A stretch of DNA of 64,000 nt from Clostridia bacterium (GTDB taxonomy: Bacteria > Bacillota > Clostridia > Christensenellales > Borkfalkiaceae), in NCBI GenBank assembly GCA_017507005.1, contig JAFWBT010000019.1:77900-141899 (forward strand), given 5' to 3'. Below, piece after piece: positions 20,175 to 29,164 of the stretch. The first letter of the stretch is position 1, and each line of letters begins with the position of its first letter. Below the pieces are notes generated by a model. That model saw only the letters and a program-made list of their open reading frames with translations. It did not search any database and was not told where the DNA came from. The position numbers were made by a program, and so were the translations under genes.

Positions 20175-20510
20175 ATGGAATATAAACACGAAGCCATTTT
20201 TTGTATCGTCAATAGCGGTTATAGCGAAGCGGTGATGGACGCCGCGAAAAAGCTGGGCGCACGCGGCGGCACGGTGATTAACGCGCGCGGCACGGCAAGC
20301 AAAGAAGCGGAGACTTTTTTCCATATCACTATTCAGCCTGAAAAGGAAATCGTAATGATTCTCGTGCCTGCAAAAATCAAGGACGACGTTTTGCACGCGC
20401 TGTATAAAGAGGTTGGTTTGGATACGGCAGGACAAGGGATAGCCTTTTCCATGCCCGTTGACGGCGTAGTAGGCGTCAACAACGGCGAACTGCCCGTAAA
20501 GAACAACTAA
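20175..20510 (+). CDS. P-II family protein
   Basis: A 111-residue protein close to P-II length. It has HEAIFCIVNSGYSEAVMDAA (first strand and helix), GARGGTVINARGTA (T-loop start), EKEIVMILVPAKIKDDVLHAL, and GLDTAGQGIAFSMPVDGVVG. The last two blocks match the nucleotide/effector-binding B- and C-loop positions of P-II proteins. It begins 2 bp after the other P-II-like gene. The pair probably forms hetero- or homotrimers that regulate the upstream membrane protein. Confidence 0.85.
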   Translation: MEYKHEAIFCIVNSGYSEAVMDAAKKLGARGGTVINARGTASKEAETFFHITIQPEKEIVMILVPAKIKDDVLHALYKEVGLDTAGQGIAFSMPVDGVVGVNNGELPVKNN

Positions 20511-20540
20511 ATTTTTAAGATAAATCTCATAAATTCATAT

Positions 20541-20574
20541 AAAAAAAGACGCAGAACGAATCTGCGTCTTTTTA
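20541..20574 (+). terminator. Terminator after the P-II genes
   Basis: AAAAGACGCAGAACGAATCT... a GACGCAGA/TCTGCGTC stem with T-run. The A-rich left flank lets it also end the lipoprotein transcript from the other side. Confidence 0.85.
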
Positions 20575-20594
20575 TTTTTGCTTTGATTACTCTA

Positions 20595-21884
20595 TCAATT
20601 CACCTTAAACAAGGGTTGTAAATCCGTCGTATACAGCTCAACTTTATTCCCGTCGCCGTCGTCGTTTGGCGTCACGATGTATATAACACCGTCGCTCATG
20701 CCGTAATCAAGTTGTATACGTCCATTTTTCGACCGTTGATATTCTTTCGCCCCGATTTTACCAGATTTGTCGTACACTTCCACGTAAAAATTCTCTTTGC
20801 TAAAACTGTTCGGCGTCACTCTGAGCGCAAAAATACCGTTTTCGCTTTTCACGTCTGTAATAATCCCCTGCGTTTCAATCGGCTCAAAACAAAACTCCCC
20901 TTTTTCATCCATAATGGTGAAATAGTTTCGTTCGCCCTCTTCAGAATCTTCCACACGAAAACGCAATCCTGCATAGCCGTCTACGTAGCCATTATAAAAA
21001 AACTCGTTCATTGACACAACGTAAGCATTCTCGTATTCGCTTAAATCAAAAATCGTCGAAATAGTAGGCGTATATTCATCAGAAAACCACTTCTTTCTTC
21101 CGTCGTAAATAAACAATTCTTCATCATTTTCCGTATAAAAAGATCCGTTATATCTCTCTCCAACGCACCAAAAATCGGATTCTCGTTTTGGCTGAATCTT
21201 ATTCATCAACTCCGAAGAAACCTTTGATACCGTTCCCGTATTCAAATCTATATAGCCGTCCACAACCGAATTAAATAAATATCCGTTGTAACAATTTGTT
21301 GAGGAATAAGTAAAATCTCTTTCGTACGTTTCATATAATTCCTGCGAAAAATCTACTATCTTTTCCAGCTTGCTATTAAACACCGCCATTTCGTCGTACG
21401 AGCCTTGATAAGAAGTCGTTGTCTTTTTCACCAAAATATATCCGTCAGCAAAAATAACCTCTTCGTCAATAAATTTATCTCCGCCTAATTCCTCTGCCGT
21501 AATGATTTTGCCCGTTTTATCGCATAATACGACCTCGTCTTGATACAGCATTGCTAAACCGTTATGAAATCCACTACTGTATGAGGCATCAACTGTAAAC
21601 ACCGTTTTCCCCGTTTTATCAATACAAGAAATAGGGCGACGGCTGTTCTCTGTGCTAATAAACATGAGTCCTTCGTTATAACCGCCGTAAATATTCGTAA
21701 TCGTTACGCCGTCCGTATTCTCCTCGTTCGTCGTACTGCTATTATTCGCGCTATTATATGAGATATCCTCACTCGTTTGTATATGTGAACTATCGCTATT
21801 TTTCTCCGTAACGTCCGTAGTATCGTTACAAGAAATGAGAGCAAACGAACAAGCTGCAAGCGCAATCGCTAAAATTTTCTTCAT
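20595..21884 (-). CDS. Predicted lipoprotein with WG/KGG-like repeats
   Basis: A 429-residue exported lipoprotein of unknown function. The start is the ATG at 21884 (MKKILAIALAAC), with TTGGAGG upstream. The signal peptide ends in the lipobox LISC. A Ser/Thr/Asn-rich linker (about residues 20-60) leads into a beta-rich domain. That domain has repeats such as CIDKTGKTVFTVDASY, LCDKTGKII, and a DEKGEFCFEPIE unit, similar to WG-repeat beta-propeller-like proteins. It is divergent from a small XRE regulator, with an inverted repeat in the shared promoter region, so it is probably regulated. Confidence 0.75.
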   Translation of the reverse strand: MKKILAIALAACSFALISCNDTTDVTEKNSDSSHIQTSEDISYNSANNSSTTNEENTDGVTITNIYGGYNEGLMFISTENSRRPISCIDKTGKTVFTVDASYSSGFHNGLAMLYQDEVVLCDKTGKIITAEELGGDKFIDEEVIFADGYILVKKTTTSYQGSYDEMAVFNSKLEKIVDFSQELYETYERDFTYSSTNCYNGYLFNSVVDGYIDLNTGTVSKVSSELMNKIQPKRESDFWCVGERYNGSFYTENDEELFIYDGRKKWFSDEYTPTISTIFDLSEYENAYVVSMNEFFYNGYVDGYAGLRFRVEDSEEGERNYFTIMDEKGEFCFEPIETQGIITDVKSENGIFALRVTPNSFSKENFYVEVYDKSGKIGAKEYQRSKNGRIQLDYGMSDGVIYIVTPNDDGDGNKVELYTTDLQPLFKVN

Positions 21885-21916
21885 AAAAACCTCCAACTAT
21901 AATACTTTATATAAAT

Positions 21917-21960
21917 ATTATAAAAAACAAAATGTTCCAAGTCAAGTATTTTGGAACGTT
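21917..21960. promoter_or_regulatory. Lipoprotein promoter with inverted-repeat operator
   Basis: On the minus strand, TTGACT (21945-21940), 17 bp, TATAAT (21922-21917). Overlapping the -35 is an inverted repeat GTTCCAA (21934-21940) / TTGGAAC (21951-21957) with a 10-bp centre. The arms extend imperfectly into AAAA/TTTT. It lies 22 bp ahead of the XRE gene, so it is a plausible operator for that regulator acting on both genes. Confidence 0.65.
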
Positions 21961-21978
21961 TTATTCTAAGATATTATT

Positions 21979-22188
21979 ATGGAAAATAAATTTTCAGAAC
22001 AATTAAGTGCTTTGAGAGCAGAAAACGATATTACACGGAATCAGCTTGCCTCTATGCTCAACGTTTCCGTTCGCCTTATTTCTTATTGGGAAAACGGAAA
22101 ACGGGAATGTGATTTTAATATGCTGATAAAAATCGCTGATATTTTTTCGGTTAGTATCGATTATTTGTTAGGACGCAAAGACTATTGA
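21979..22188 (+). CDS. Small XRE-family HTH regulator
   Basis: A 69-residue single-domain Cro/CI-type DNA-binding protein. The helix-turn-helix lies at about residues 15-37 (NDITRNQLASMLNVSVRLIS), followed by YWENGKRECDFNMLIKIADI and a SIDYLLGRKDY end typical of the family. No effector domain is present. No clear ribosome binding site is visible before the ATG. It is divergent from a lipoprotein gene and is probably a local repressor. Confidence 0.9.
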   Translation: MENKFSEQLSALRAENDITRNQLASMLNVSVRLISYWENGKRECDFNMLIKIADIFSVSIDYLLGRKDY

Positions 22189-22209
22189 ATGACAAATTTA
22201 TAAATACCC

Positions 22210-22242
22210 AAAAAAGCCTTCGGAACAATCCGAAGGCTTTTT
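22210..22242. terminator. Bidirectional terminator
   Basis: A-tract, GCCTTCGG, a short loop, CCGAAGGC, T-tract. Symmetric, so it can end both the XRE gene (plus) and the rhamnosidase (minus). A dispersed-motif copy follows at 22275-22297. Confidence 0.88.
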
Positions 22243-22289
22243 AATTGCTTTTTGTCTATTTTTACAATTTGCCTATACCATGTACGCGT

Positions 22290-24562
22290 TCAACGCTTAT
22301 TTTTGCATACCCTGATACAGTTTTCACCGCTACAAAGCGTCGTTTTGTCCCCTATATACCCCTTAGGCAAACACAGCGTCGCCGCCACGCCTTTGGGAAT
22401 ACGTACACGCAAAGTGATACTGCCGTCGTCCTCACGCGCCCAGCCGCTGTCAATCCTGCCTTTCTTATGCAGGAAATACCCCTCGGCAAAATCCAGTTCC
22501 GACACGAACGCAGGCGAAATCTCCACGGTATTCACATCCGCATACGTGGGATTCACCTTGATACCAGCAAGATATTTGATAAACCACGCGCTGACGTCAC
22601 CCCAGAAATGATGATTGAGGGAATCGATATGGCTATCCTCGCGGTCCGCTCTCCCCCACACGCCGTCTTTGAGCGGCCAAAAACTTTCAAACAACGTCGT
22701 TGCGCCGCGCACGATATGATAGGTGTACGAAGGGAAAGTAGGTTGCGTTATCATCTTATACGCCAAATCCGTTTCACCCATATCCGACAACACCCTATCA
22801 GCACTCTCGCGCCCAAAACGCCCGTCGTGAAATGGTCGTTATCCGCATGGATTTGCGCCAACAGCTGTTTTTCGAGCGTCTTATTGCAATCCTTTGCAAT
22901 GCCGTAATAGATAGCCATAGCAATCGCCGTCTGTTCGGATATGACCGACTTTCCGTCTTTGATATATTTCTTTTTATACGCCGCCTGCACACGCGCACCA
23001 ATCGATGCCGCGTGGTCTTCCAAGGCTTTGTCTCCGATTGCCTGCGCCAACAAAATCATCTTTTGACACATCGCAAAAATCGTAATCGAATCGCTCACTT
23101 CCAAAGGCACGGGCGAATCACTGGAATCTTTTGCAGGCGGACACCAGTCTTTCAAGCCGTACGCAAACAAACCATCCTCGTTGCGTTTGGTTTCCACGTA
23201 TTCTAGATACCGTTTCATTGTCTTTGCGGCAAACTTTATCATCCGCGTATCGCCCGTATAATGATACTGCTCGTACGGAAGCTCCGCGATTACGATATCC
23301 CAAGCAGGCCCTGCGCCCCACTCAAAACCCCAGCCGCCCGTCGGCACGATACCAGGGATTGCGCCGCGCTCGTCCTGCGCTTGACAAACGCTAAACAGCC
23401 AATCCGTCAACGTTTTATCCACGTCGAAATTGAGCATCATCTGCTCTGCCGACAGCGCAATATCCGCCGTCCAGCCGTTCTTTTCACGATGCGGACAATC
23501 GGTGGGGATATAGAACAGATTAGAAAGGTCGCTACGGCGCGTCGCTTCTTGGATACGGTTCACCGTCACGTCCGAACAAACGAAATCCCCGCGCGTTTTC
23601 ACGTTCGAGTGCATTACCTCAAACGTCAACAAATCCAGCGTGGCTTGCTCGTCCGTAATCCCGTCGACGGACACGTACTGAAAGCCGTGATAGGTAAACC
23701 TCGGCGTGTACGTTTCCCAATCGCCGCCCTTTAACGTGTATATATCCATTTGGTCGTATTCTTTCCTGCCGCGCACGCCCCACGCCTGTATGTTGATAAT
23801 ATCCAGCTCACCGTGCAGTAGTCTTTCGCCGTGTAGCATTTTTACAACCTGACCGCGTTTACCGCGGATACGCAAACGGCAAACGCCCGTAAAATTCTCG
23901 CCAAAATCGTATATATATTTCCCCGACGGCGTTTTCGTCACGCTGACGGGATGCAAAATCTTCGTCACACGGATAGGCTCGGCGGTGATTTTCCGAACTT
24001 TACCCTTGGGCGTAGCCGCTATCAAGGCGTTTGCCCAATCGCTATCGTCAAAATCGGGCAAATTCCAGCCCAGCGTTTCCTTTCTCGCGTCATACCGCTC
24101 ACCCGAGCGCAAATCGTCAAAAGTGATAGGCGAGGCTTTCGTCACAAAGCTCTCGTCCGTTTCCAAAACCACTTCGCCGTTTTTACACAGCGCGAGAGCG
24201 AATTTGGGCGCGCTACGAAACGCCGCCACGTGGAAATGCCATTCCTCGCCGCCTGCGTTGTTCTGCAAACCGTTGCCCAGCCACACACCAATCGTGTTTT
24301 TGCCGTCCTGCAACGCCGCAGTCACGTCGTATTCGTCGTACGGCACAAGCTGATCGCTGTTGCAAATATAGGGCGCGAGCCTGCCTTTCGTCACGTTGAC
24401 GCCGTTGATATACAGCTCGTAAAAGCCCAAACACCAAACGCCGATTTTCGCCCTATCCCCTGCTTTCCACTCGAAATTTTTACGGAAATAATACGCAGGC
24501 AGGTGTTTTTCCAGACGATTGTATTCTCTTGTCGCGCAAATATAAGTTTGAGAGATTTTCAT
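22290..24562 (-). pseudogene. Alpha-L-rhamnosidase (GH78), frameshifted
   Basis: Hydrolyses terminal alpha-L-rhamnose; the restored protein would be about 757 residues. The N-terminal part runs from the ATG at 24562 (MKISQTYICATREYN), 20 bp after the SIS gene. It carries the beta-sandwich domains and the (alpha/alpha)6 barrel with TDCPHREKNGWTADIALSAE, the GH78 catalytic region. The frame breaks near 22794-22796, after TGVLGARVL. The other frame continues RVLSDMGETDLAYKMITQ to the stop at 22290, exactly as expected for the family. A single missing base explains it. There is no slippery heptamer, so this is a mutation or a sequencing error. No signal peptide, so an intracellular enzyme. Confidence 0.88.
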
Positions 24563-24582
24563 ATTTTTTCGCCCTTTGTTTT

Positions 24583-25221
24583 TTAGAAATTTTCTTCCTC
24601 TAACATAGCGCAAAGGCAATGATACACGGGCAAGTGCAATTCCTGCACCTTATACGTTTCCTTTTCCGGCACGATAATCGAAACGTCCGACATACCTTTG
24701 AGTTTGCCGCCGTTGCCGCCACCTAAAAACAGCACTTGCATACCTTTCGCGCGCGCCACCGCCGCCGCCAAAACGCAGTTTTTGGAATTGCCCGAGGTGG
24801 ATAACGTCAGCAAAACGTCTCCCTTTTCACCCCAAACGCTGAGCTGTTGCGCGAACGTGAGCAAAGGATTTTTATCGTTGATGAACGCCGTCGAAAGGGC
24901 AGGATGACCGCAAAGGGACACCGCAGGCAGACCGCCGTCGAGATATTCCAGCAATTCGCGACCTTCCTCGCCTTGCTGTTCCAAACCATCCACGAGCGCG
25001 CTCGAAAGAGGACGTTTCTTTTTAAAACTCTTCATCAGCTCCCCTACGATATGCTCGCAATCGGACGCAGAACCACCGTTGCCGCACAGATACAGTCTGC
25101 CGCCACGTTCAAAACACGCCTGCGCCATTTCAAATGCCGCCGCAATATCCGCCTGCAAAGGCTGCAATGCAGGGTATCTTTCGCCAAGCTCTATTAAAAT
25201 ATTTCTCGTACTTTCTTTCAT
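24583..25221 (-). CDS. SIS-domain phosphosugar isomerase (GmhA-like)
   Basis: A 212-residue sugar-isomerase-domain protein resembling sedoheptulose-7-phosphate isomerase. It has LYLCGNGGSASDCEHIVGEL (the phosphate loop), a second glycine/serine stretch in LLTLSTSGNSKNCVLAAAVA, and the ETYKVQELHLPVYHCLC end typical of GmhA. In this setting, between a ROK kinase and a rhamnosidase, a role in general sugar-phosphate metabolism is as likely as heptose synthesis. GGAG precedes the ATG. It lies 122 bp after the ROK gene, a gap holding a dispersed-motif copy (25263-25295). Confidence 0.85.
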   Translation of the reverse strand: MKESTRNILIELGERYPALQPLQADIAAAFEMAQACFERGGRLYLCGNGGSASDCEHIVGELMKSFKKKRPLSSALVDGLEQQGEEGRELLEYLDGGLPAVSLCGHPALSTAFINDKNPLLTFAQQLSVWGEKGDVLLTLSTSGNSKNCVLAAAVARAKGMQVLFLGGGNGGKLKGMSDVSIIVPEKETYKVQELHLPVYHCLCAMLEEENF

Positions 25222-25343
25222 AACCGTTTCTCCGATTTCTTTCTTATTTATCCTCTTAAAACACCGTTCAACGCATACATGGGTGCGCCGTTTTCAAAAA
25301 ATCGCGTTCCATACGTATGCGTTTTTGCTACTTATCCCACAGC

Positions 25344-26294
25344 TTATTTACCGTCTGCGATTGCAAGCGCGGCGATATCACCGATATTCTCGCTCAACTG
25401 CGCGGGCACGATTTCGCACACCCTCGCGCTCTCCAACAATGCTTCTTTTGCTATCTGCTTTTGCATAGCAGGTATCAACAGCTCGCCCGAGCGCATAAAC
25501 ACGCCGCCCAGCACGATTTTTTCAGGGTTGAGGACGTCAATCATAATGCTCAGCCCCTTGCCCAGCATTTCGCCGCTCTTGCGGAACACCTTTTTCGCGA
25601 ACTTATCCCCCGAAAAAGCCGCTTGGCTGAGCGCTTTTGTCGTCACTTTATCATAGCCGCCCATCGCCTCGATACACGCAGGCGTTTGTTTGCAGCGTTT
25701 CGCCATAAGAACGGCGAGCTGCGCGATGCCGCCGCCGCTACAAAAGCCCTCGAACGAACCGACCTTATTATAGCCCACAGGCCCGTCTTTCGCAAGGCGG
25801 ATATGCCCTGTCTCCCCCGCGTTGTCGTTCGTGCCGGCGTACAGCTTTCCGTCTAAAATCAAGCCCGCGCCAAGCCCCGTGCCAAAGGTGAAAAACACCA
25901 TATTCTTCGTGCCGCGCCCTGCGCCAAACTTCCACTCCGCCACGGCGCAAGCGTTGGCGTCGTTTTGAAGGCTCGCCTCCAAACCAAACGCTTCTTTGAC
26001 GTACGAAACAATAGCAAAGCCGTGCCAGCCACCGCGAAGATTTGGCGGTGAAACGATAACGCCCGTACGGCTATCGAGCGGACCACCGCAGCTAATCCCT
26101 GCGTATTTCACGTTCTTTTCCGCCTTGATTTTGCGGATAAACTCCGCCAGATTTTTCAACGTTTCCTCAGGCGAGGGCAGCGTAGGCGTTTCCATACGCG
26201 CAAGCACGCGAATCTCACCGCCGCTAATTTCCCCTAGCGACGCGGCGCATTTCGTTCCGCCGATATCCAAGCCGATACGATAGCTCTTTTTCAT
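25344..26294 (-). CDS. ROK-family sugar kinase
   Basis: ATP-dependent hexose or amino-sugar kinase family, 316 residues from the ATG at 26294 (MKKSYRIGLDIGGTKC), with GAGGTGG upstream. The ATP phosphate-1 loop is GLDIGGTK and the catalytic aspartate lies in QNDANACAVAEW. A glycine-rich FGTGLGAGLILDGKLYAG follows. The usual ROK zinc motif CxCGxxGCxE is missing. The equivalent segment reads GSFEGFCSGGGIAQLA, as in a zinc-less subgroup, so the sugar specificity is open. First gene of the ROK-SIS-rhamnosidase operon. Confidence 0.9.
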   Translation of the reverse strand: MKKSYRIGLDIGGTKCAASLGEISGGEIRVLARMETPTLPSPEETLKNLAEFIRKIKAEKNVKYAGISCGGPLDSRTGVIVSPPNLRGGWHGFAIVSYVKEAFGLEASLQNDANACAVAEWKFGAGRGTKNMVFFTFGTGLGAGLILDGKLYAGTNDNAGETGHIRLAKDGPVGYNKVGSFEGFCSGGGIAQLAVLMAKRCKQTPACIEAMGGYDKVTTKALSQAAFSGDKFAKKVFRKSGEMLGKGLSIMIDVLNPEKIVLGGVFMRSGELLIPAMQKQIAKEALLESARVCEIVPAQLSENIGDIAALAIADGK

Positions 26295-26325
26295 AATCGT
26301 TCCACCTCTATTTTTCTTTACGTAT

Positions 26326-26354
26326 ATCATAACACTTTTCCTTGCATATGTCAA
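26326..26354 (-). promoter_or_regulatory. Promoter of the ROK-SIS-rhamnosidase operon
   Basis: TTGACA (26354-26349), 17-bp spacer, TATGAT (26331-26326). Confidence 0.8.
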
Positions 26355-26395
26355 CATCGCGGCGCATTTTTCCTAGCTAACAAGCGAATATTTCG

Positions 26396-26426
26396 CATAA
26401 AAAAAACACCCTTTCGGGTGTTTTTA
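26396..26426 (-). terminator. ksgA terminator
   Basis: The minus strand reads AAAAACACCCGAAAGGGTGT followed by a U-run; it ends the tatD-rSAM-ksgA transcript. Confidence 0.9.
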
Positions 26427-26434
26427 AGACGTTT

Positions 26435-27277
26435 TTATACTTTTATCGCGCCCATATCGAGTAACACGTCGGCAAGATTTGCCAGACGTTGCGGCGACAA
26501 CGTTTCTCCGCGCGCCTTTTCGTCTACCCCTGCCGCCGACAGAGCCGCCTTTGCCTGCTCACGCGTCAGTTTAAAGCTGTTTACGAGGTTGTTTTCCAGC
26601 GTTTTTCTGCGGTTTAAGAAAGCGCATTTCACCGTTTGGCGATAGGCGGTTTCGTCCTTCACCGCAACCCTGCCCCGCTCGAATTCGATTTTCACGACAG
26701 CCGAATCCACGTTCGGACGAGGATAAAAAAGATTACGCGATACGCGCTTTACAATCTTCGCGTTGCCCTTTAAGGCAATCGCTGCCGTGATAGAGCCGTA
26801 CTCGGGCGTGTTTTCCTTCGCGCAAAACCGCTCCGCCACCTCTTCCTGCACCATAATCGACAGTCCCTGCACCTTATCGCTCTCTTCCAAGAGCTTCGTC
26901 ACGAGCGGCGTCGTAATATAATAGGGCAAATTCGCCACCACGGTGTATTCCTCTATTTCCTTTTCAAACTCTTTCAAATCAAGCTTGTTAAAGTCCCGAA
27001 AAATGACCTCTACGTTCTCCAAACCCGACAGCGTTTCCGCCAAAACAGGCTGTAAATCACGGTCGATATCAAAGGCGTACACACGTTTTGCCGACTCGGC
27101 AAGCGCGCGCGTGAGCGTACCCGCGCCACAGCCTATCTCCACCACCGTCGTGTCCTTGGTGATGCCCGATGTCTCGACGATAGATTTTAATAAATTCGTG
27201 TCCGAAATGAAATTCTGCCCAAATTGTTTTTTAAAATGAAACCCGTGTTTTTCCAGCACGGAACGGAGTTCTTGCAT
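26435..27277 (-). CDS. ksgA: 16S rRNA dimethyladenosine transferase
   Basis: Dimethylates the two adjacent adenines of the 3'-terminal 16S helix (A1518/A1519 in E. coli) late in 30S assembly. The start is the ATG at 27277 (MQELRSVLEKHG), with GAGGAG upstream, giving 280 residues. The SAM motif is VVEIGCGAGTLTRAL (about residues 45-60), and the catalytic NLPY is in VVANLPYYITTPLV. FGQNFISD near the N-terminus is a family hallmark. Downstream of tatD and the TatD-associated radical SAM gene; the tatD-ksgA neighbourhood is widely conserved. Confidence 0.96.
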   Translation of the reverse strand: MQELRSVLEKHGFHFKKQFGQNFISDTNLLKSIVETSGITKDTTVVEIGCGAGTLTRALAESAKRVYAFDIDRDLQPVLAETLSGLENVEVIFRDFNKLDLKEFEKEIEEYTVVANLPYYITTPLVTKLLEESDKVQGLSIMVQEEVAERFCAKENTPEYGSITAAIALKGNAKIVKRVSRNLFYPRPNVDSAVVKIEFERGRVAVKDETAYRQTVKCAFLNRRKTLENNLVNSFKLTREQAKAALSAAGVDEKARGETLSPQRLANLADVLLDMGAIKV

Positions 27278-27355
27278 ACTTTTGCTCCTCAAATTATCGC
27301 GCAAACGGCGACAGTACCAGCGCTAGTAACAGCGATAGCAATCATCAATAGGCTA

Positions 27356-28324
27356 TTAACAATCGGCAATATATTTACGCACGTGGAGAGGCACGCGCAG
27401 GCTCTCGGCAAGACGCTTGCACGCCTCCACTTCCTCCTCGCCGATACAATCCACGATAGTAAAGCGGCAATCCACGCCGTTTCTCTTGCACGATTTTGCA
27501 AAATCGAGTATCCCTGCAAAGCCCGCCTCGCCGTACTGCGAACGGCAAACCGGCTGATATTTTTCCACGCAGGACGCGTTGAGCGAAATACTGACGAAAT
27601 CGATTTTGTCTTTCAAATCGAGCGTGATATCGCGCTTGTTGACAAGGTTGCCCTGCCCGTTGGTGTTCAGACGGGTTTTCAAGCCCTTTTCATGGAAATA
27701 ATCGCAAAGCGCCAACATTTCCGTCATTTTATACGTCGGCTCGCCAAAGCCACAGAACACGACTTCCTTAAAACGGCTAAGATCGCCAAAACCGTTCACC
27801 GCCGCAATCACCTTTTCCGCCGTAGGATCGCCGTGACGGAGCCACAGATAGTTCCCATAATAGCTGTCGCGTTCGTTTCTTACGCAAAAATCACAGCCGT
27901 TACAGCATTTGTTGGTGAGGTTGACGTATAAATTTCCGTCCAAAATATAGACGTAGGTATCCTTGCGATTTTCGTCCTTTTTCCGCTCGTTTTTCTCGTT
28001 CGTCTTATCCCTGCCCCCGCCGTTTTGATTTTTTTGCGGCTTTTGCGTCTTTGCAGAGGGCTGATTTTGTTGCTGTGCCTGCTGCTGATTTTGCGGCTTG
28101 TTTTGAACGGGCTGGTTGTTTTGTTTGCCCTGATTATTGTTCGGGTTTTGCTTGGGCTGATTTTTGCCTTTTTGCTTGTTCCCGTTTTGGGCGTTTTGAT
28201 TTTGACCGCCGTGGCCTCTGCCTTTATGGCGATGACGGCGTTTTCTGCCGCCCTGTCCTTGCTCGCCCGCGTTTTGGCTCTGTTCCGTTTTTACGTCTTT
28301 CTTGTTTTCTTCCATAGGACTCAT
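27356..28324 (-). CDS. TatD-associated radical SAM protein with disordered N-terminus
   Basis: A 322-residue protein. Residues 1-120 are low-complexity, dominated by Gln, Asn, Lys and Gly. The radical SAM core then starts with YVYILDGNLYVNLTNKC and the cluster motif CCNGCDFC, which fits CX3CX2C. VVFCGFGEPTYKM gives the SAM-binding glycine/glutamate segment. The core matches the TatD-family-associated rSAM group, whose reaction is unknown. Its ATG overlaps the tatD stop (ATGA). A second ATG 9 nt later is possible. The long tail is unusual for the family. Confidence 0.85.
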   Translation of the reverse strand: MSPMEENKKDVKTEQSQNAGEQGQGGRKRRHRHKGRGHGGQNQNAQNGNKQKGKNQPKQNPNNNQGKQNNQPVQNKPQNQQQAQQQNQPSAKTQKPQKNQNGGGRDKTNEKNERKKDENRKDTYVYILDGNLYVNLTNKCCNGCDFCVRNERDSYYGNYLWLRHGDPTAEKVIAAVNGFGDLSRFKEVVFCGFGEPTYKMTEMLALCDYFHEKGLKTRLNTNGQGNLVNKRDITLDLKDKIDFVSISLNASCVEKYQPVCRSQYGEAGFAGILDFAKSCKRNGVDCRFTIVDCIGEEEVEACKRLAESLRVPLHVRKYIADC

Positions 28325-29106
28325 TTCAGCTTGAAAAACAGCGTTTTCGTGTTCTCCACAATCCGCTCTTCAAGCGCCTCCGTATTTTCATTGCGAAGCG
28401 CGGCAAGATTTTCCACCACGTACTTCACGTTTTTAGGTTCGTTGGGAAACACGCCGCGATAGGGTACGGGCGTGAGGTACGGACAATCCGTTTCCGATAA
28501 AATGCGGGTAGCAGGTATGCGTTGAACGCACTCTTGCACCTTTTTCGCGTTCTTAAAAGTGGACGTGCCGCCAAAGGAAAAACTCAGCCCCAGCGCCGCA
28601 AACAGCTCTAACATTTCCACCGAATACGAATAGCAATGTAGCAAGCCGCCCTTTTTCAACAGCCCAACGTTCTCGCGCAAGATTTCCAAAGTCTCCTGCG
28701 CCGCGTCGCGGCTGTGCAGCACTACGGGCAACCCCACCTCATCCGCCAAACGCAGCTGCTCGATAAACAGCCGTCTTTGCATTTGCGGCGTGGGATTGTC
28801 CTCAAAATGATAATCCAACCCGATTTCGCCCACGGCAACGCACTTTTCGTGCGCGCACAACTCACGAATCTTTTCCAAATCCCCGTCGTTGTATTTTTTC
28901 AGCTCACTCGGGTGAAATCCGGCGCAAAAATACACCTCTTCGTGCGCCTCGCTAAGCCGAGCCGCTATAATAGACGAATCGAGGTCAAACCCCGAACAAA
29001 CGATACGCCCCACGCCGTTTCCCTTGGCGCGGCGCAGCACCTCGTCCACGCCCCCGACCGTCTCAAATTCCGAGCCTGTCAAATGACAATGCGCGTCGAT
29101 ATACAT
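28321..29106 (-). CDS. tatD: TatD-family metal-dependent hydrolase
   Basis: TIM-barrel metallohydrolase, 261 residues, of the TatD/YcfH deoxyribonuclease family. Metal ligands: IDAHCHL (residues about 3-8), GEIGLDYH, VVLHSRDA, LLHCYSYS, and SETDCPYL. All expected histidine, glutamate and aspartate positions are kept. It overlaps the radical SAM gene by 4 bp and lies 58 bp after metG, a common clostridial order. The internal stretch at 28509-28530 matches the dispersed motif. Confidence 0.94.
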   Translation of the reverse strand: MYIDAHCHLTGSEFETVGGVDEVLRRAKGNGVGRIVCSGFDLDSSIIAARLSEAHEEVYFCAGFHPSELKKYNDGDLEKIRELCAHEKCVAVGEIGLDYHFEDNPTPQMQRRLFIEQLRLADEVGLPVVLHSRDAAQETLEILRENVGLLKKGGLLHCYSYSVEMLELFAALGLSFSFGGTSTFKNAKKVQECVQRIPATRILSETDCPYLTPVPYRGVFPNEPKNVKYVVENLAALRNENTEALEERIVENTKTLFFKLK

Positions 29107-29164
29107 ACTATCACCTATCCCAAAATCGAGCCGCTTACGCCACCCGATTTATACGACTCGTATT

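Noticed and set aside
22751-22793. Programmed frameshift in the rhamnosidase
   Set aside because: No slippery heptamer, pseudoknot or stimulatory Shine-Dalgarno is visible at the junction; a plain one-base deletion is simpler.
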